Shown here piece after piece: positions 28,628 through 39,930 of a stretch of DNA of 64,000 nt. Source of the stretch: Tolypocladium sp. Sup5 PDA-1 (lineage: Eukaryota; Ascomycota; Sordariomycetes; Hypocreales; Ophiocordycipitaceae); the NCBI GenBank assembly GCA_000750105.3, contig JPHH03000071.1, positions 92,118 through 156,117 of the forward strand. Direction: 5' to 3'. The notes under the pieces were generated by a model, which saw nothing but the letters and a program-made list of their open reading frames with translations, did no database searches and was not told where the DNA came from. A program made the position numbers and the translations under genes. Position 1 is the stretch's first letter, and each line of letters begins with the position of its first letter.

Positions 28628-30566
28628 TTAAAGCCTAAAAACATCAAATCGTGCTAGTACAATAACATCCCGCCAATCGACATTTCTCCCGTTGGCAGTA
28701 GAATTGGCCCTGGTCCTCCATACTGTGTCGATTAAGTCCTCCAGTACAACCAGGTTCCTAAAACCCAGTTTCCGCTGATTTCGGAACCATGCCTGCATCC
28801 GCCGCCGTACATCTGGCGAGCCACACTCGGCTCCCAGAACCAGCACAGGCCATAACATCATGCAGCCCAGCTCACCCTTGCCGACTCGCTCGACGGATTC
28901 CAATTCGCATACGCCGAGCTCGACGAGAGCCTGCACAGCGTCTATAGGGTCGCGCCGTATGCTTCGCTGGAAGAAGACGAGCCCGGCGTAGTAGAATGCC
29001 TTGGCCACGTGGTGAAGGACGACGCCTTGTGTGTTGGTCGGTGAAGCTAGGTCTGGGGGTGGGAGGCCGGGAAAGTCGAGGTACAGCTGCAGCTCAAAGG
29101 CATCGAGCTCCTTCTCTAGTGTAGGTGTCTTGGTTATCGGAGTAGCAGTAGCAGCAGCAAACATGGTCATGCGATCGTGGGCTCGCAAAAAGGACCTCGA
29201 AACGCCATAATATGGGAAGGCGAATTCGATGCCATTTACAAAACCGTCGTCGTTGAGAAAAGATTTGAGGTCATTCGGGACAGGAAAATCGCACAGGATG
29301 GCCATTGATACCATATGTCGTTGGAAGGCAGACAGCACGACCTCATCCATGCCCCGAGAGTGCAGTTTAGCAAGGTAAGCCAGGCCGCCAGAGACGTGTG
29401 CCCGCCACCGTTGGGTGGTACCAGAAATGGCGTCGACGGCGATGCAGGCCATGATGGCCATTGCAAAAGACTGATCTCGGTGCTCGTCGGCTCGGGTTAA
29501 GTTGTCGCGAAGGTGGCGGATGGCCTCTTGGTCGTGTTTAAGAGCCAGCACACGATCCTGCTCGTTGGTTCGGCCACCCAGCTCAAACAAATTAAAGGCA
29601 GCAGAGGCGCAGAGCGCGTGGAAGGTGGCGACATCGGCGTTGGAGTCTTCTGAGTTTGACACGAGGCCTTTCAGCGCCATAGGGAGCATCATGGTACGGC
29701 AAAGATTGTGAGGCTCATCAAGGAGGGCGAGTTTGCGGCTGGTGAAGGTAACCCAGTGGTGGATGAGCCTTTTTTGACTAGCTGGCATGGGTAGAACATC
29801 CAGATGGCGTGGTGGGTGATGACCATATCGTTGATGAAGCGGAGCCTGAATTGTACCAACGACTGTTGGCTGAGATTGTTGGACATGGTCGTATTCCCAT
29901 CCAGGACTTAGAATAGCCGGAGTAACAGGGACAGCATCTAAGCAAACGTGCAACTCCGACCCTCGGCCTACACCAGAAGTGGCTGGCAGTGACGCCGACT
30001 CGCTGCAAAGGTCGTCGGTCTGGTCTATCGCCTCTGTCGGTATAAGCTCTCGGTGGTCGTCAGAAGGGGCAGGTGAAGGAGTTCCTGGCTCCAACACTAC
30101 CCGCCGCCCCGCCAAGTTTACTGGAAAGACGGAGAAACCCCCTTGATCCAGGCCTGAAGACTCGCCAGGACACCATTGGTCAATCTGCCTCAATGTGCAG
30201 TCAAGTTCTGGAGAAGACAGACGCGGCACAAGCGACACCCCGAGGTATGTCAACGAGCGTCTGGATGCTCTGGAGCCCTGGGCCTGGCCGTCATCCCCAT
30301 CGCCATCATCATCATCATCATCATTTATCTCGTCTAAATTGGGTGCAATATGACAGTGTACCCAGTTCAGGCGGATGCCGTAGCCTTCGCACTGGACACC
30401 GAACTGACGACAGCGCTGGCATGATGGAGACGCTCTACCCACAGAAGGGTTAGTTGGAACGATCAAGGGGTCGTCGGATCACTCACTCATCACACTTGAC
30501 ACGACGCGACCGGCAGGTCCAGCAGCCTGTGAAACACTTGGTGCGCTGCCTGTTGGTTGCTTTCAT
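28628..30566 (-). CDS. Zn(II)2Cys6 transcription factor with Fungal_trans_2 domain, two exons
   Basis: A short exon 1 (30566-30487) and exon 2 (30434-28628) are joined by a 52-nt intron (30435-30486, GTGAGT...CTAAC...TAG), giving 628 aa. The intron splits the zinc cluster: CWTCRSRRVKCDE in exon 1 and SPSCQRCRQFGVQC in exon 2 give C15-x2-C18-x6-C25-x6-C32-x2-C35-x6-C42. A run of Asp (about residues 65-75, from a CAT repeat near 30301-30326 on the plus strand) is followed by a Ser/Pro-rich linker. A helical region then runs from about residue 245 (LIHHWVTFTSRKLALLDE) to the end, of the Fungal_trans_2 type (PF11951). The frame is intact. Target genes unknown; the divergent neighbour across about 600 bp is the sterol reductase gene. 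Confidence 0.9.
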
Positions 30567-31162
30567 GAAATCGATTCCCGTCTGACGGGTGAGAGGAAGA
30601 CTGCTGAGTTACGTTGAAAGTTCAATCAATCAGTCAGGGAAGTGCCATGTCGCTTTGACTTGCCGTCCTGGAGAGGTGTTGCCTGCCAGAGAGGGGAAGG
30701 CGTGACCGCAACGCTAATCTTGATTGGCTCGCTTTCAAATTCCCACTTCCACAACCTGGTAATAACAGTGGGCTCGCTTTGCTTTTCCATTGGCTGTTGG
30801 CTTCCTGATACCTGATATCAGGGTCCAGGGTTCAGCTTCGTTTGGCTTCATCTTGATGTTTCCAAGCCGACGGTATGGCAATGTCGCTTAAAATTTCTAC
30901 TCCCTATTACACAAACCGGTGTTTTGATAGCAACTAACTCCGAACCAGGCTCCACTCTTTCCCTTCGTCTTGAAAGAGCAGCATTATATAAAGTCCCTCC
31001 AAGACGCGCAAATAGTGGCCGGAGGGCAATTTGTATGCAGCATCTTGGTCTTCGTTAGTCCGTACTAACCCTTGGTTATAGTAACGGCTCCACCTGGACC
31101 TTATCGATTCCCCCTACATATGCAAAAAGCACAGTGTTCGAGCCCACCTTCCACATCAAGTC
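30567..31162. promoter_or_regulatory. divergent promoter region, regulator / ERG4-like gene
   Basis: Separates two head-to-head genes. TATATAAAG at about 30984-30992 lies some 170 bp upstream of the sterol reductase ATG. No coding sequence. Confidence 0.45.
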
Positions 31163-32752
31163 ATGGCCACGAGGGCTAGAAGTCGGGACCCTTCTGCGTC
31201 GGCAGTCAAGACAGAGAAGGGCCCAGAAACAATCACCAAGTTCAGTGATGGCGCATCCGACGACTTCGAGTTTGGCGGCTCCCTTGGCGCCGCTTCGTTA
31301 ATGCTTGGGTTTCCCTTGTTGATGTGGTACATGTGGATCGGCGCAACGTACTACGACGGCCAGCTTCCCTTGCCCAGCGACAAGCAAACCTGGCCTGAGT
31401 TTGGCCGTCACCTGCTCCATCTTGTCTACGAGGGAGCCTATCCAACCGCTAAGGCCTGGGCCATCTACTGGACATTCATCGTCTTCGAAGCCATCATGTA
31501 CTGCTACATGCCCGGCGTACTGAGCTACGGCCGACCCTTGCACCACGAGGGCGGCAAGAAGCTCCCGTACTACTGCTCCGCCTACACCAGCCTCTACGCA
31601 ACGCTCGTCGCCGCCGCCATCCTGCATATCACCCGCCTTTTCTCGCTGTACACGCTGATCGACGAATTTGGGCCTCTCATGACCGTGGCCATCCTCTCGG
31701 GCTTCTTAAACAGCCTGATCGTCCATGTTCAAGCCATTGTTCGGGGACGAACACACCGCCTCACGGGTTATCCCGTCTACGACTTCTTCATGGGCGCCGA
31801 GCTGAATCCACGTATAGGAATCTTGGACTTCAAAATGTTCTACGAGGTCCGGATTCCGTGGTTCATCCTGCTCCTCATCACCTTCTCCGTGGCCGCTCGC
31901 CAGTACGAGACGTATGGGTACATCTCGACCGAAGTCCTCTTTCTAGCCATGGCGCATTTCCTGTACGCGAATGCTTGTGCCAAGGCGGAGCAGCTGATTG
32001 TTACGTCCTGGTAGGATACTCCTGTTGTTAAGCTTGGGGAACGGTTCCAACTGACCCGTACTTTCCTTCCCAGGGACATGTACTTTGAAAAGTTAGGCTT
32101 CATGCTAACCTTCTGGAACATGGCTGGCGTGCCATTTACCTACTGTCACTGTGCCCTATACTTGGCGAACCGTGACCCGGCCGAGTACCAATGGAATTCT
32201 TACGCATTAAAGGCGCTTTTCATGGTGTACCTCTTTATGTACTGGATGTGGGATACTTCTAACGGCCAGAAGAATGGATTCCGCCAGATGGAGAGGGGCC
32301 AACTCATCAAGCGCAACACCTTCCCCCAACTGCCGTGGCAGGTCATCAAGAACCCCAGGGCCATTGAGACGGAGGCTGGGGATCGCATCTTGGTGGATGG
32401 TTGGTTTGCGATTGTGCGAAAGCCAAACTATGTTCCCGATATGTTTTTCTCGGTGTCTTGGGGTCTGATCACTGGGTTCAAGTAAGTGTTGTCCATTTCA
32501 AGTTGCAGACAGGTAGCTGACTTTCTGGTACCAGGAGCCCTTTCCCTTGGTTCTACCCTATCTTCTTTATGGTTATGATCATTCATCGTACCAAGAGGGA
32601 CATTGAAAGATGCCGAAAGAAGTACGGCGAGGCCTGGAAGCGGTATGAGAAAGAGGTGCCGTACTTGTTCATTCCAGTAAGACCAAGACGCCCATTTGCC
32701 CAAGCGAGGGAATGGAAAGCAATTGCTGACAGATTTTCAGTATGTCATTTAG
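31163..32752 (+). CDS. ERG4: delta(24(24(1)))-sterol reductase (C-24(28) reductase), four exons
   Basis: Exons 31163-32010, 32074-32481, 32535-32676 and 32741-32752 are joined by GT-AG introns, giving 469 aa. The last exon is only 12 nt (Tyr-Val-Ile-stop), restoring the C-terminal PYLFIPYVI of the family. A charged N-terminus (about 35 residues) is followed by eight or nine hydrophobic segments. Family landmarks include TGYPVYDFFMGAELNPRIG, FKMFYEVRIPW, RQMERGQLIKRNTFPQLPW, GWFAIVRKPNYVPD and RRDIERCRKKYG-like sequence before the end. This is the ERG4/ERG24 sterol reductase family. The ERG4 branch uses NADPH in the ER membrane to reduce the C-24(28) double bond in the last step of ergosterol synthesis. 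Whether it is the only copy or a paralogue cannot be told here. Intact. Confidence 0.93.
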
Positions 32753-33527
32753 AAGGGATTGCGGCATGGACGGTTCTTTCCGCATTAATGACTCTGAATC
32801 TCAATATTCACGACGATGCGGAGAAGGCTTTCGGTCGTTGTATGGAGTTCTCTACTAGAGTTTAATCTCGGCCGACCGTTAGCTACACTTTTCCCTTATA
32901 TACTATAAATCCGAGCGATTTAAGATAGAGGACCTTAAGGATTTATTAGCAGCAATGTATTTCGTATTAATACTCTTCGTACCTAAAGCTTTTCCCGATT
33001 GTATCGGAATAGTTCTCTTCACGGACGCATAACAGTATCGGCACATGTATTCACATACATTGTGAGAGTCATAGGGAACCCTGCGGAAGCCGTGCTTTCT
33101 GCAAACTAGTTATGTTATCATTATTCTAATGACCAATATTTCTCCGAGCTTTGCGAGCCCTTGTAGTCCGTACGTATGATTGGTATCCGTACGGAGTACG
33201 GACTAACTTATATTGCACGCTATTCGCGGCGACTCCAACTTTTAGGCGGGGGCCAGCAATCCGCGCTCACTCGGGTAAGCCCAAATGCACCCCCCTACAT
33301 CACGTCACGAGAAGACATACAGCTACTAATAGGAACGCTGAATCGGTAATGCTCGCTAAAGAAGCTTCATGTTGATCCAGGCTCGGAACCCGAGCATGGG
33401 TGGGGTGAGCGTCACCAACATCTCTATTTTGTGGTGGTCTGCTCACAACATGGATTGGCCTCATTGGCGACGAAAATCGTCTTCAAATTTTATTGTGCAT
33501 ACTACTTGGCGTTGCAGACGCGGCATC
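32753..33527. other. intergenic region
   Basis: AT-rich at first. A near-palindromic CCGTACGT...CCGTACGGAGTACGGACT block lies near 33167-33204. No gene recognised. Confidence 0.45.
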
Positions 33528-34752
33528 ATGAAAGATCTAACGGGCAAGGTTCGTGCGCCTTGCGAAATGACAAGGTAAAAATTAATGCCTAACAGGGAAC
33601 ATGCTTTTAGACCGTCTTTATTGCTGGAGGGTCAACCAGACTGGGAAGGGGATTGGCAATAAGTCTAGCAAAGCGAGGTTTGTAGAGATTCTTGTTCGCC
33701 GTCTCTCACGGGTACCGACATGCGTGTTAGGCTGCCACATTACCATCTTCGCCCGTAGACAGCAAAAGCTTGACGAGGCCAAGTTCGAAGTCCTTGCCGC
33801 GAGGAAACACGAAAAGCAACAAGTGACGGTAGAATCGCTGGATTTGACCGATCCTGTAAAGGTACACTCACCCAACCACACCTGTTATGAATTCGATTCA
33901 AGTCTGACGACATGGAGCAGATCCAAGACACATTCAAAACGCAACCGCGGCTTCCCGATATCATCTACTGCGTAGCCGGTGGTACCACGAACGAGCTCGG
34001 ATTCCTAGTCGACCTCGGCCCCGATGATATCACACGATGCATAGCCAACAACTACCTCACGAGCGCATTTCCAGCCCAGACGATGCTGAAACTATGGACC
34101 GAAAAGGACAAGCAGTTTCAGCCGGCGACGGGTCGTAAGCCCAAAGACGCGGAAGATTGTGTTTGTTAGCAGCGCAGCCGCGTTTGTAGCATTCCCCGGC
34201 TACGCCGTATACGCACGTAGGCCATCCGGTTATCCTCCAGGAAAACAACGAAGCCAAAGCCATTTGGACTAACTGCATATACTAATCTTAGCTGCGAAAT
34301 GTGCTGTCCGAGCCCTCGCTGACGTGTTGTGAACCAAGCTTCTGCGATACTCGGGACCAGCGTCACAGTACTCGGTACACATCGCTTTCCCGTCCAAATT
34401 CATCTCACCTTCCTTTGTGTCCGAGCAGAAAACCAAGCCCGAGCTGACGAAACGACTTGAAGGAACAATGGCCCCGATATCAGAGCTTTCCAAGAAGCTG
34501 CACTCTTACAAGCAGGTCGCCGACTACATCATCGCGGCTGTTGACAAGGAGCAGTTTGATATCTGCAGTTAGTGCGAATCGGCACTGCTCTTTGGAGCCA
34601 TGATTGGGCCGTCGCCCAAGAGGGGCCTCGGTATTACCGACTCACTTGTTTCTATGCTGGCTGCGGTTGCTGGGCCCCTCGTAAGACGATGGATAGATGC
34701 CAAGTGCGTTGAGGATTCCGCTGTGTCTGATACACACAAAGTAGCTACTTAA
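33528..34752 (+). pseudogene. 3-ketosphinganine (3-ketodihydrosphingosine) reductase pseudogene
   Basis: Exons can be followed across four introns: about 33549-33610, 33678-33730, 33862-33920 and 34217-34291. The segments are VFIAGGSTRLGRGLAISLAK (Gly-rich NADPH motif), HITIFARRQQKLDEAKFEVL, PDIIYCVAGGTTNELGFL, IANNYLTSAFPAQTMLKLW, KIVFVSSAAAFVAFPGYAVY, the SDR active-site pattern YxxxK (YAPAK, assembled across the last intron), FPSKFISPSFVSEQKTKPEL and GPSPKRGLGITDSLVSML. This is the TSC10/KSR1 family, an ER-membrane SDR of sphingolipid synthesis. Lesions: one extra base between PATGRKPK and KIVFVSS (about 34140-34160), TGA where the family has Arg just after LADVL (about 34330), and TAG after FDICS (about 34570). 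A functional copy elsewhere is presumably needed, so this looks like a dying duplicate. Confidence 0.88.
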
Positions 34753-36150
34753 TAAAGGCGACGGCTTACCTTTGAATGCCTGATAGGTTGAATGTAGTTT
34801 ACTTGCCTATGATTACTTCGGGGAGGGCTGTCTACTATATGCATACCTGTCAACAAAACAAAATAGGGGCTGTGATGTCACATTCACCGCACAACGCTAC
34901 ATCGTATTGATGATTCGGTGTTTGCATTCAGGGATCAAGCCTCATTGCATTGATGACTCGAGACTCAATTGAAGCCGCAAAGCCTCAATCTCGATGTCTA
35001 ACGCCACCAACACGCTTCACAGGCCACAACGGCACAAGATAACAGGAGTCCCTTTTCCACTCATTTAGTTAGCAATACAAAAGTCTTTACATGCCAATTG
35101 CCTTATCCGTCATTTGATATGTGGGAATAACAGTAATGACGTTGGATCTAGCGCGACGCCACCCACTTTCGGAACTTACCTCCAGCTTTGGAATACCCGT
35201 TGTATTCGCTCAGCTAGTTGTCAAGATACTCACTTGAGACCGTTACACTCCACATGGCTTGAAATTCTTTTAAAGAATATGCTCACTGCAGCCAAAGACG
35301 GCCCCGCAGACCGAGGCTTTTCCCATTCACAAAAGACAGATCCAGTTTTCGTCCGAAGTGGCTTCCGCCAAGGCGGTAAACACTGGGGCATAATTTACTG
35401 GACCCTCCTCATCAACCAGCATCCGCCAGATCGTGGCTAAGGCGGCACGCAACCCCATGAGCATCATTTTCCTGCTCTTTTGCCCTGTTTATGACGAAGC
35501 TGCCTCTTTCTTGCTCTCTGTATTTCTGCAACTCTGACCCTGTTCGACCTCATAGATGGAGTGGGTAACTTGATTCGTGATGCGGATAATCGGAAGCGAC
35601 GCCCGACGTGTAAGGATCCATGGATTATTACTCGACATGCCTCTTCTTCGTCATGCTGACGACACGTAGCTGGGTGAGACGAGAAAAAGTTGACATGTGG
35701 GGTCTGTCCATATCTCATTGTGCTTGCTTGCTTACCCCTTGCCGGAGACCCGATTGTTGGCCCGCCCCCGGGTATCCCCGGACCCCGGAACCCGAGAGGA
35801 GAGGAATGCAACACAGCACGTAATCGCCAGAATGTTGGTTCCAGTCATGTATCCATCCATCGCCACGCCGCACCGACTCGTCCGGGGCTACATGCAGCGA
35901 GGGTAGTTGGCGCCTCAAACGAGTTGGTCTGTACCCCGGTTCATTTCGCGAAATCTGGTCATCGTCGCTGCTTCGCGATCCAAGCCCCGGCTGATATTCT
36001 CCAGTCTCGGTCTGCTAGTCAACAGAATGTTCCTTTCGTGCTCTAATTCACCGTTGCTTCCCTTTCCTCCGTCCTTCCGCCCGGCCGAGTAACGACCGAG
36101 TTCGGTTGTCCCTTTCGCTCGTGCCGTACAGAACAGAGAATCCCGTCAAC
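34753..36150. other. intergenic region
   Basis: 1.4 kb without a recognisable gene. The overlapping short frames around 35464-36046 have no domain. The last 150 bp are pyrimidine-rich and lead to the ATG of the RTA1-family gene at 36151. Confidence 0.45.
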
Positions 36151-37272
36151 ATGTCCGGGGACGCAAACCCCAACCTCTTCGCCAACTGCACCGTCGAGAC
36201 TTTCCCCCTTTATACGTCCTACTACAACTACCGCGTCGACCTGGCTGCAAATGCTGTCTTCGTGGGCCTCTTCTCCGCAGCGCTGGTGTGGTTCATCGCG
36301 GTATGGATCTACATTCGTCGCGGGTTCTGGTTCATGGTGGCCATGGAGCTGGGCCTCTCGGCTGAAATCATAGGCTACGTCGCGCGCGTCTTCTCGTGGA
36401 AGAATCAGTGGGACCAGGATGCCTTCCTCGCGCAGATTGTCTGCATCACCATCGGCCCGGCCTTCCTCTCCGCTGCCGTCTACCTCTGTCTCGCGCGTAT
36501 TGTCGTCGTCTACGGAGAGGCAAACTCCCGGATCCCATCCAAGTGGTACGGAGAACAGTGAGCCTCTCCGAGCCTCTCCTCATCGCTGCTTTAGGAGCTT
36601 TTGCCTAACCCTGACTTTGAAATGTAGTTCATCCCCTGTGACGTCGTGTCTCTTTGTCTCCAGGCCATAGGCGGCATCATCGCTTCCGTTGCTCTGCGGG
36701 ACGGCCAGTCCCTGACTACCGGCGACAATATCATGATTGCCGGCCTGGCAACGCAGGTATTCACCTTGCTCGTCTTCATCGTCCTGTGCGCCGACTTTGC
36801 GCTGCAGGTTCGTCGCCGGCAGCACCTCCTGGGCGTCAGTGCTGCACTGACGCAGGAGCCTGCTCTGGTCCGCACCCGCGACTCCTGGCAATTCAAGGGG
36901 TTGATGGCCGCTCTGGGGCTTGCCATCGTCCTGATCTTTTGGCGTTCGGGATACCGAGTGGCCGAGCTGAACCAGGGATGGACCGGAGCCATTGCCTTCA
37001 ACCAGTACCTGTTTGTGGGCATGGAGCCGGTCTTGATAGCGGCGGCGGTTTATGCTCTCGCTTTCTTCCACCTGGCGCTCTGCCTGCGCGAGGCTATGAG
37101 CAAGACGAATGAGATTGTTTCAGCAGGCAACAAGGACGAGCGAGAAGAACCAGAATCGAAGAGTCCTTTCCAGGACCGTGGAGCCGCAGAGCGAAGCGAG
37201 TCCGGCAGCTCGGGCACCGCTGCTGGTCTGGGCCAACTTGAAGATGCCACGGAGACCGAGGCCAAGGCGTAG
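36151..37272 (+). CDS. RTA1-like (lipid-translocating exporter family) membrane protein; exon join irregular
   Basis: The first coding block starts at ATG 36151 (MSGDANPNLFANCTVETFPL) and contains four hydrophobic segments (NAVFVGLFSAALVWFIAVWI, GFWFMVAMELGLSAEIIGYV, FLAQIVCITIGPAFLSAAVY and the next). It ends RIPSKWYGE. The second block runs from about 36628 (FIPCDVVSLCLQAIGGIIAS) to TAG at 37272 with three more segments and a hydrophilic tail. Seven TM helices and these motifs are typical of RTA1 proteins (PF04479), linked in yeast to resistance to 7-aminocholesterol and to lipid export. The obvious intron (36558-36627, GTGAGC...CTAAC...GTAG) is 70 nt and leaves the two blocks one base out of frame; other nearby donors give the same phase error. 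Either a one-base indel has broken the gene, the sequence has an error, or splicing is non-canonical. Confidence 0.8.
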
Positions 37273-37918
37273 TCCATGGAAGAAAAGAGGCAGAGATGCC
37301 CTTGGCTATGCAGATGGCGGTGGACAAGAAGCAAAGGAATACATACCTGCTCCGCCCTAGAAGGAGCAGCGCCCCTTGAATGATCCGAGGCATACATGTA
37401 TATTCGCGTCTAAATTTTGGACGATGAGTGGTCAACACCCCAGATTTGATAGTTGACTAAATCTTATCCCTATCGTAAAGATGCTTTTGTTTTATATTGC
37501 AATACACTAGACCAATTGCCAAACGCAAAACTAATATCATGCAGCGCTTCTACATCTTCAAACCGCGCAATTTCAATCAACTTTGTCAGCCCATATATCA
37601 AGAAAACCTGCAAAGCCAAACACCTTTCCTTCTCCCAGCCTCTGTTCCTGTGTACCTGCGCAAATGCAACCGATAACGTCTACTCTAGACGTCTGCGGAA
37701 TCCCTTGTATCCCTTGGCCCCTTGTGCTGCAAGCTAAACCCTGCAGGATCGTTGGCCATACGAAAACCGAAATCTGCAAACGCGCCATTCTCCATGATGC
37801 CTACTGATGCTGACGGATTGCTGAGGGTGTAATTGTAAACGGCGTCGTCCCGCCAAGCCTTGTTGTTGGCGAGAATGATCCTGACCCGTCTGTCATTGGA
37901 CCGCCAGAATCCATAAAA
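37273..37918. other. intergenic region up to the Fot1/pogo element
   Basis: No separate gene. The last ~110 bp on the minus strand may be the displaced 3' end of the regulator pseudogene: the frame entering from 39931 would stay open here for about 36 codons (starting MDSGGPMTDGSGSFSPTTR) before a stop. Confidence 0.4.
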
Positions 37919-37920
37919 TA

Positions 37921-37943
37921 CAGTAAAACAGGGATATAGTGAT
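37921..37943 (+). repeat. Fot1/pogo left TIR
   Basis: 23 bp beginning CAGTAAAACAGGG, an exact inverted match of 39906-39928. Confidence 0.93.
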
Positions 37944-39905
37944 CACGTGTTAATATGATAGTCGGCTTATTGTGATAGGTCGGCTGGGCCGACCGCTTTT
38001 TTGGTGGGCGCGGGACTATATTATGATTAGATAATAATTATAGAGGGCCTGCTTATTAATATATATAAATTGGTAATAGTATTATAATGCTACCTGGCGG
38101 CTAGTCCTACCCTAGGTAGCGAATACCACGGATTTTATCACGAATATCGCCCTTAACGTATAAATAAAGTATTAATCGCAATGCCTTCCGTTAGTGCTAG
38201 TACCCGTACTGCTATTACGATCAAAGACCGATAGCTTATCCGTTAAAAGGCGCGTGAAAACCCGCTTTAGCGTTAAGCTAATATTATCAATTGGGCTTAT
38301 AGCCACTTCGGAAGAAAGATCCCTTAATCTACGATTTCCTATATACTTAGCGAGCGTTACGCCTATATTAACGTGATTAGGTCTTCTTAAATAAAAAGAT
38401 AACGTGCCGGCCGTTATAAACTACTCGAAAGGGCCCTTAAAGAGCTTCTTCTACGATATAATAGTCAAGGTCATCCGTTAACGGGAGACATTATCATTAG
38501 CCTCGCCTAGCGCTTATAGCAGCACATGCCCGACTTCGACGGCCAAGAGAGCCCAACCTTCTCTCGCGGCTAGCTCGATACTTTTAAACGCTGGCATTAT
38601 TTCAAACAGTATCTCTAATACGGCGAGATCTCATCTACGCAAGACCACGACTTTACGAGCGCAATCACGATAATCTAAGAGATCTACAAGACCTACGATA
38701 CGGCCGATATCTATAATGCCGACGAGACTAGCCTCTTTTAGCAGTCAACGCGGTAATACACGCTTGCCACGAATCTATAGAGCGGTAGGAAGTAAAATAG
38801 GGCTAGGATCACGGTCTTGCCTTACGCTAATGCGTCGGGCATGCATCGCCTCGATCTTTGGATTATTAGCAAGTCTAAGTAGCCTCGTTGCTTTAGCAAG
38901 GCTAATTGCCGTATTTAGAGTCTTCTAATTTAATACCGAAGTAATAAGACTACTTAGATAACTAGCGAGATCTTCTACGAATAGCTTCGTTAGTTCAATA
39001 AGCAGGTCTAGCTACGGAAAGCCCTTCTCTTACTCGATAACTTTAGCGCGCATGAGGTTATTGCAAGGGACGTCAATAACTGTAAATTACCGCCATTAAT
39101 ATATATAAGAGTTATCTTCTTACTAGCTAATTCGACCTCCAAGCATTAGCTAATAGACTAGGGCATTATCAATAACCTCAAAGTCTATTATCGCAAGATC
39201 TAGCTCGATTACTATACCTAAGCCATCTTCGAAGACCGCGATCTAGCCCGTGATATCACTATTCTCAAGGTAGTCCTCTAGCTCATCGATACGTAGGCGC
39301 ACAACGTGATAGAAGCAACTATCGCTAATTGCTTTACTTCGTTAGAGGTCCTTGGGCTATTGCAAGGCCCACGGCGCCGGCCCAAGGATTAGGATAAGGC
39401 TCGCCACGAGCTACTTGAATTAATGAAAAGCCGGCGTATCCAGTAGGCTATGCATATTAATAATATCACTAGCATCACATTAACGGAAAGCCCTGCATTT
39501 AATAACTTTATTAAGCCCGCTACTAAGACCATCCAAGAGACGGATACGGAATTACTAAACCACGTCGTTACTACATTTTCAGAGGTTGGTATTAATAATA
39601 ATAACGACCTAACGCTAGGACAAGAGCCCACGCTAATTATAGTAGACGAAGCGTCTTAAGCTATCGAGAAATTAATCTAATTCGAAGAGCAACGCGAAAG
39701 CCTTAACCTTACACGCATATAGCAACTGCAACGGCACTAAAGGACACTTAGCAGGGAGGCGTAGGTATCACGAGACGCGGGTCTTAAGCAGTCATCTATT
39801 AAGAAGTACCTCGCCACATAATTTACTAGGGAGGGTACCTCTAGCCGCGATGAGAGCTTAGTGTGATAGTCGTGTTATAATAATACACCCCCTCTTAGTA
39901 CGGAA

Positions 39906-39928
39906 ATCACTATATCCCTGTTTTACTG
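39906..39928 (-). repeat. Fot1/pogo right TIR
   Basis: Exact inverted match of 37921-37943; followed by the TA duplication. Confidence 0.93.
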
Positions 39929-39930
39929 TA

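Larger units (their letters stand above)
37921..39928 (+). mobile_element. Fot1/pogo-type Tc1-mariner DNA transposon, RIP-inactivated
   Basis: A 2,008-bp element bounded by perfect 23-bp terminal inverted repeats starting CAGTAAAACAGGG and flanked by TA on both sides (37919-37920, 39929-39930). Inside, the plus strand shows remnants of a DDE transposase of the pogo/Fot1/Tigger type: IYNADETSLFWQ (first catalytic Asp), then TLATN and RARITVLPYANASGMHRL. Farther on come LRKALLLLDNFSAHE (second Asp region) and VIFLLANSTSKH*LID*GII. Almost every Trp and Gln codon has become TAG and most CpA/TpG dinucleotides are gone while CpG remains, the RIP signature. The longest open piece is 70 codons, so it cannot move itself, although its ends look intact. 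Confidence 0.93.

Noticed and set aside
36106..36150. Upstream extension of the RTA1-family protein
   Set aside because: It would start with TTG; ATG at 36151 is the first proper start and gives a normal family N-terminus.
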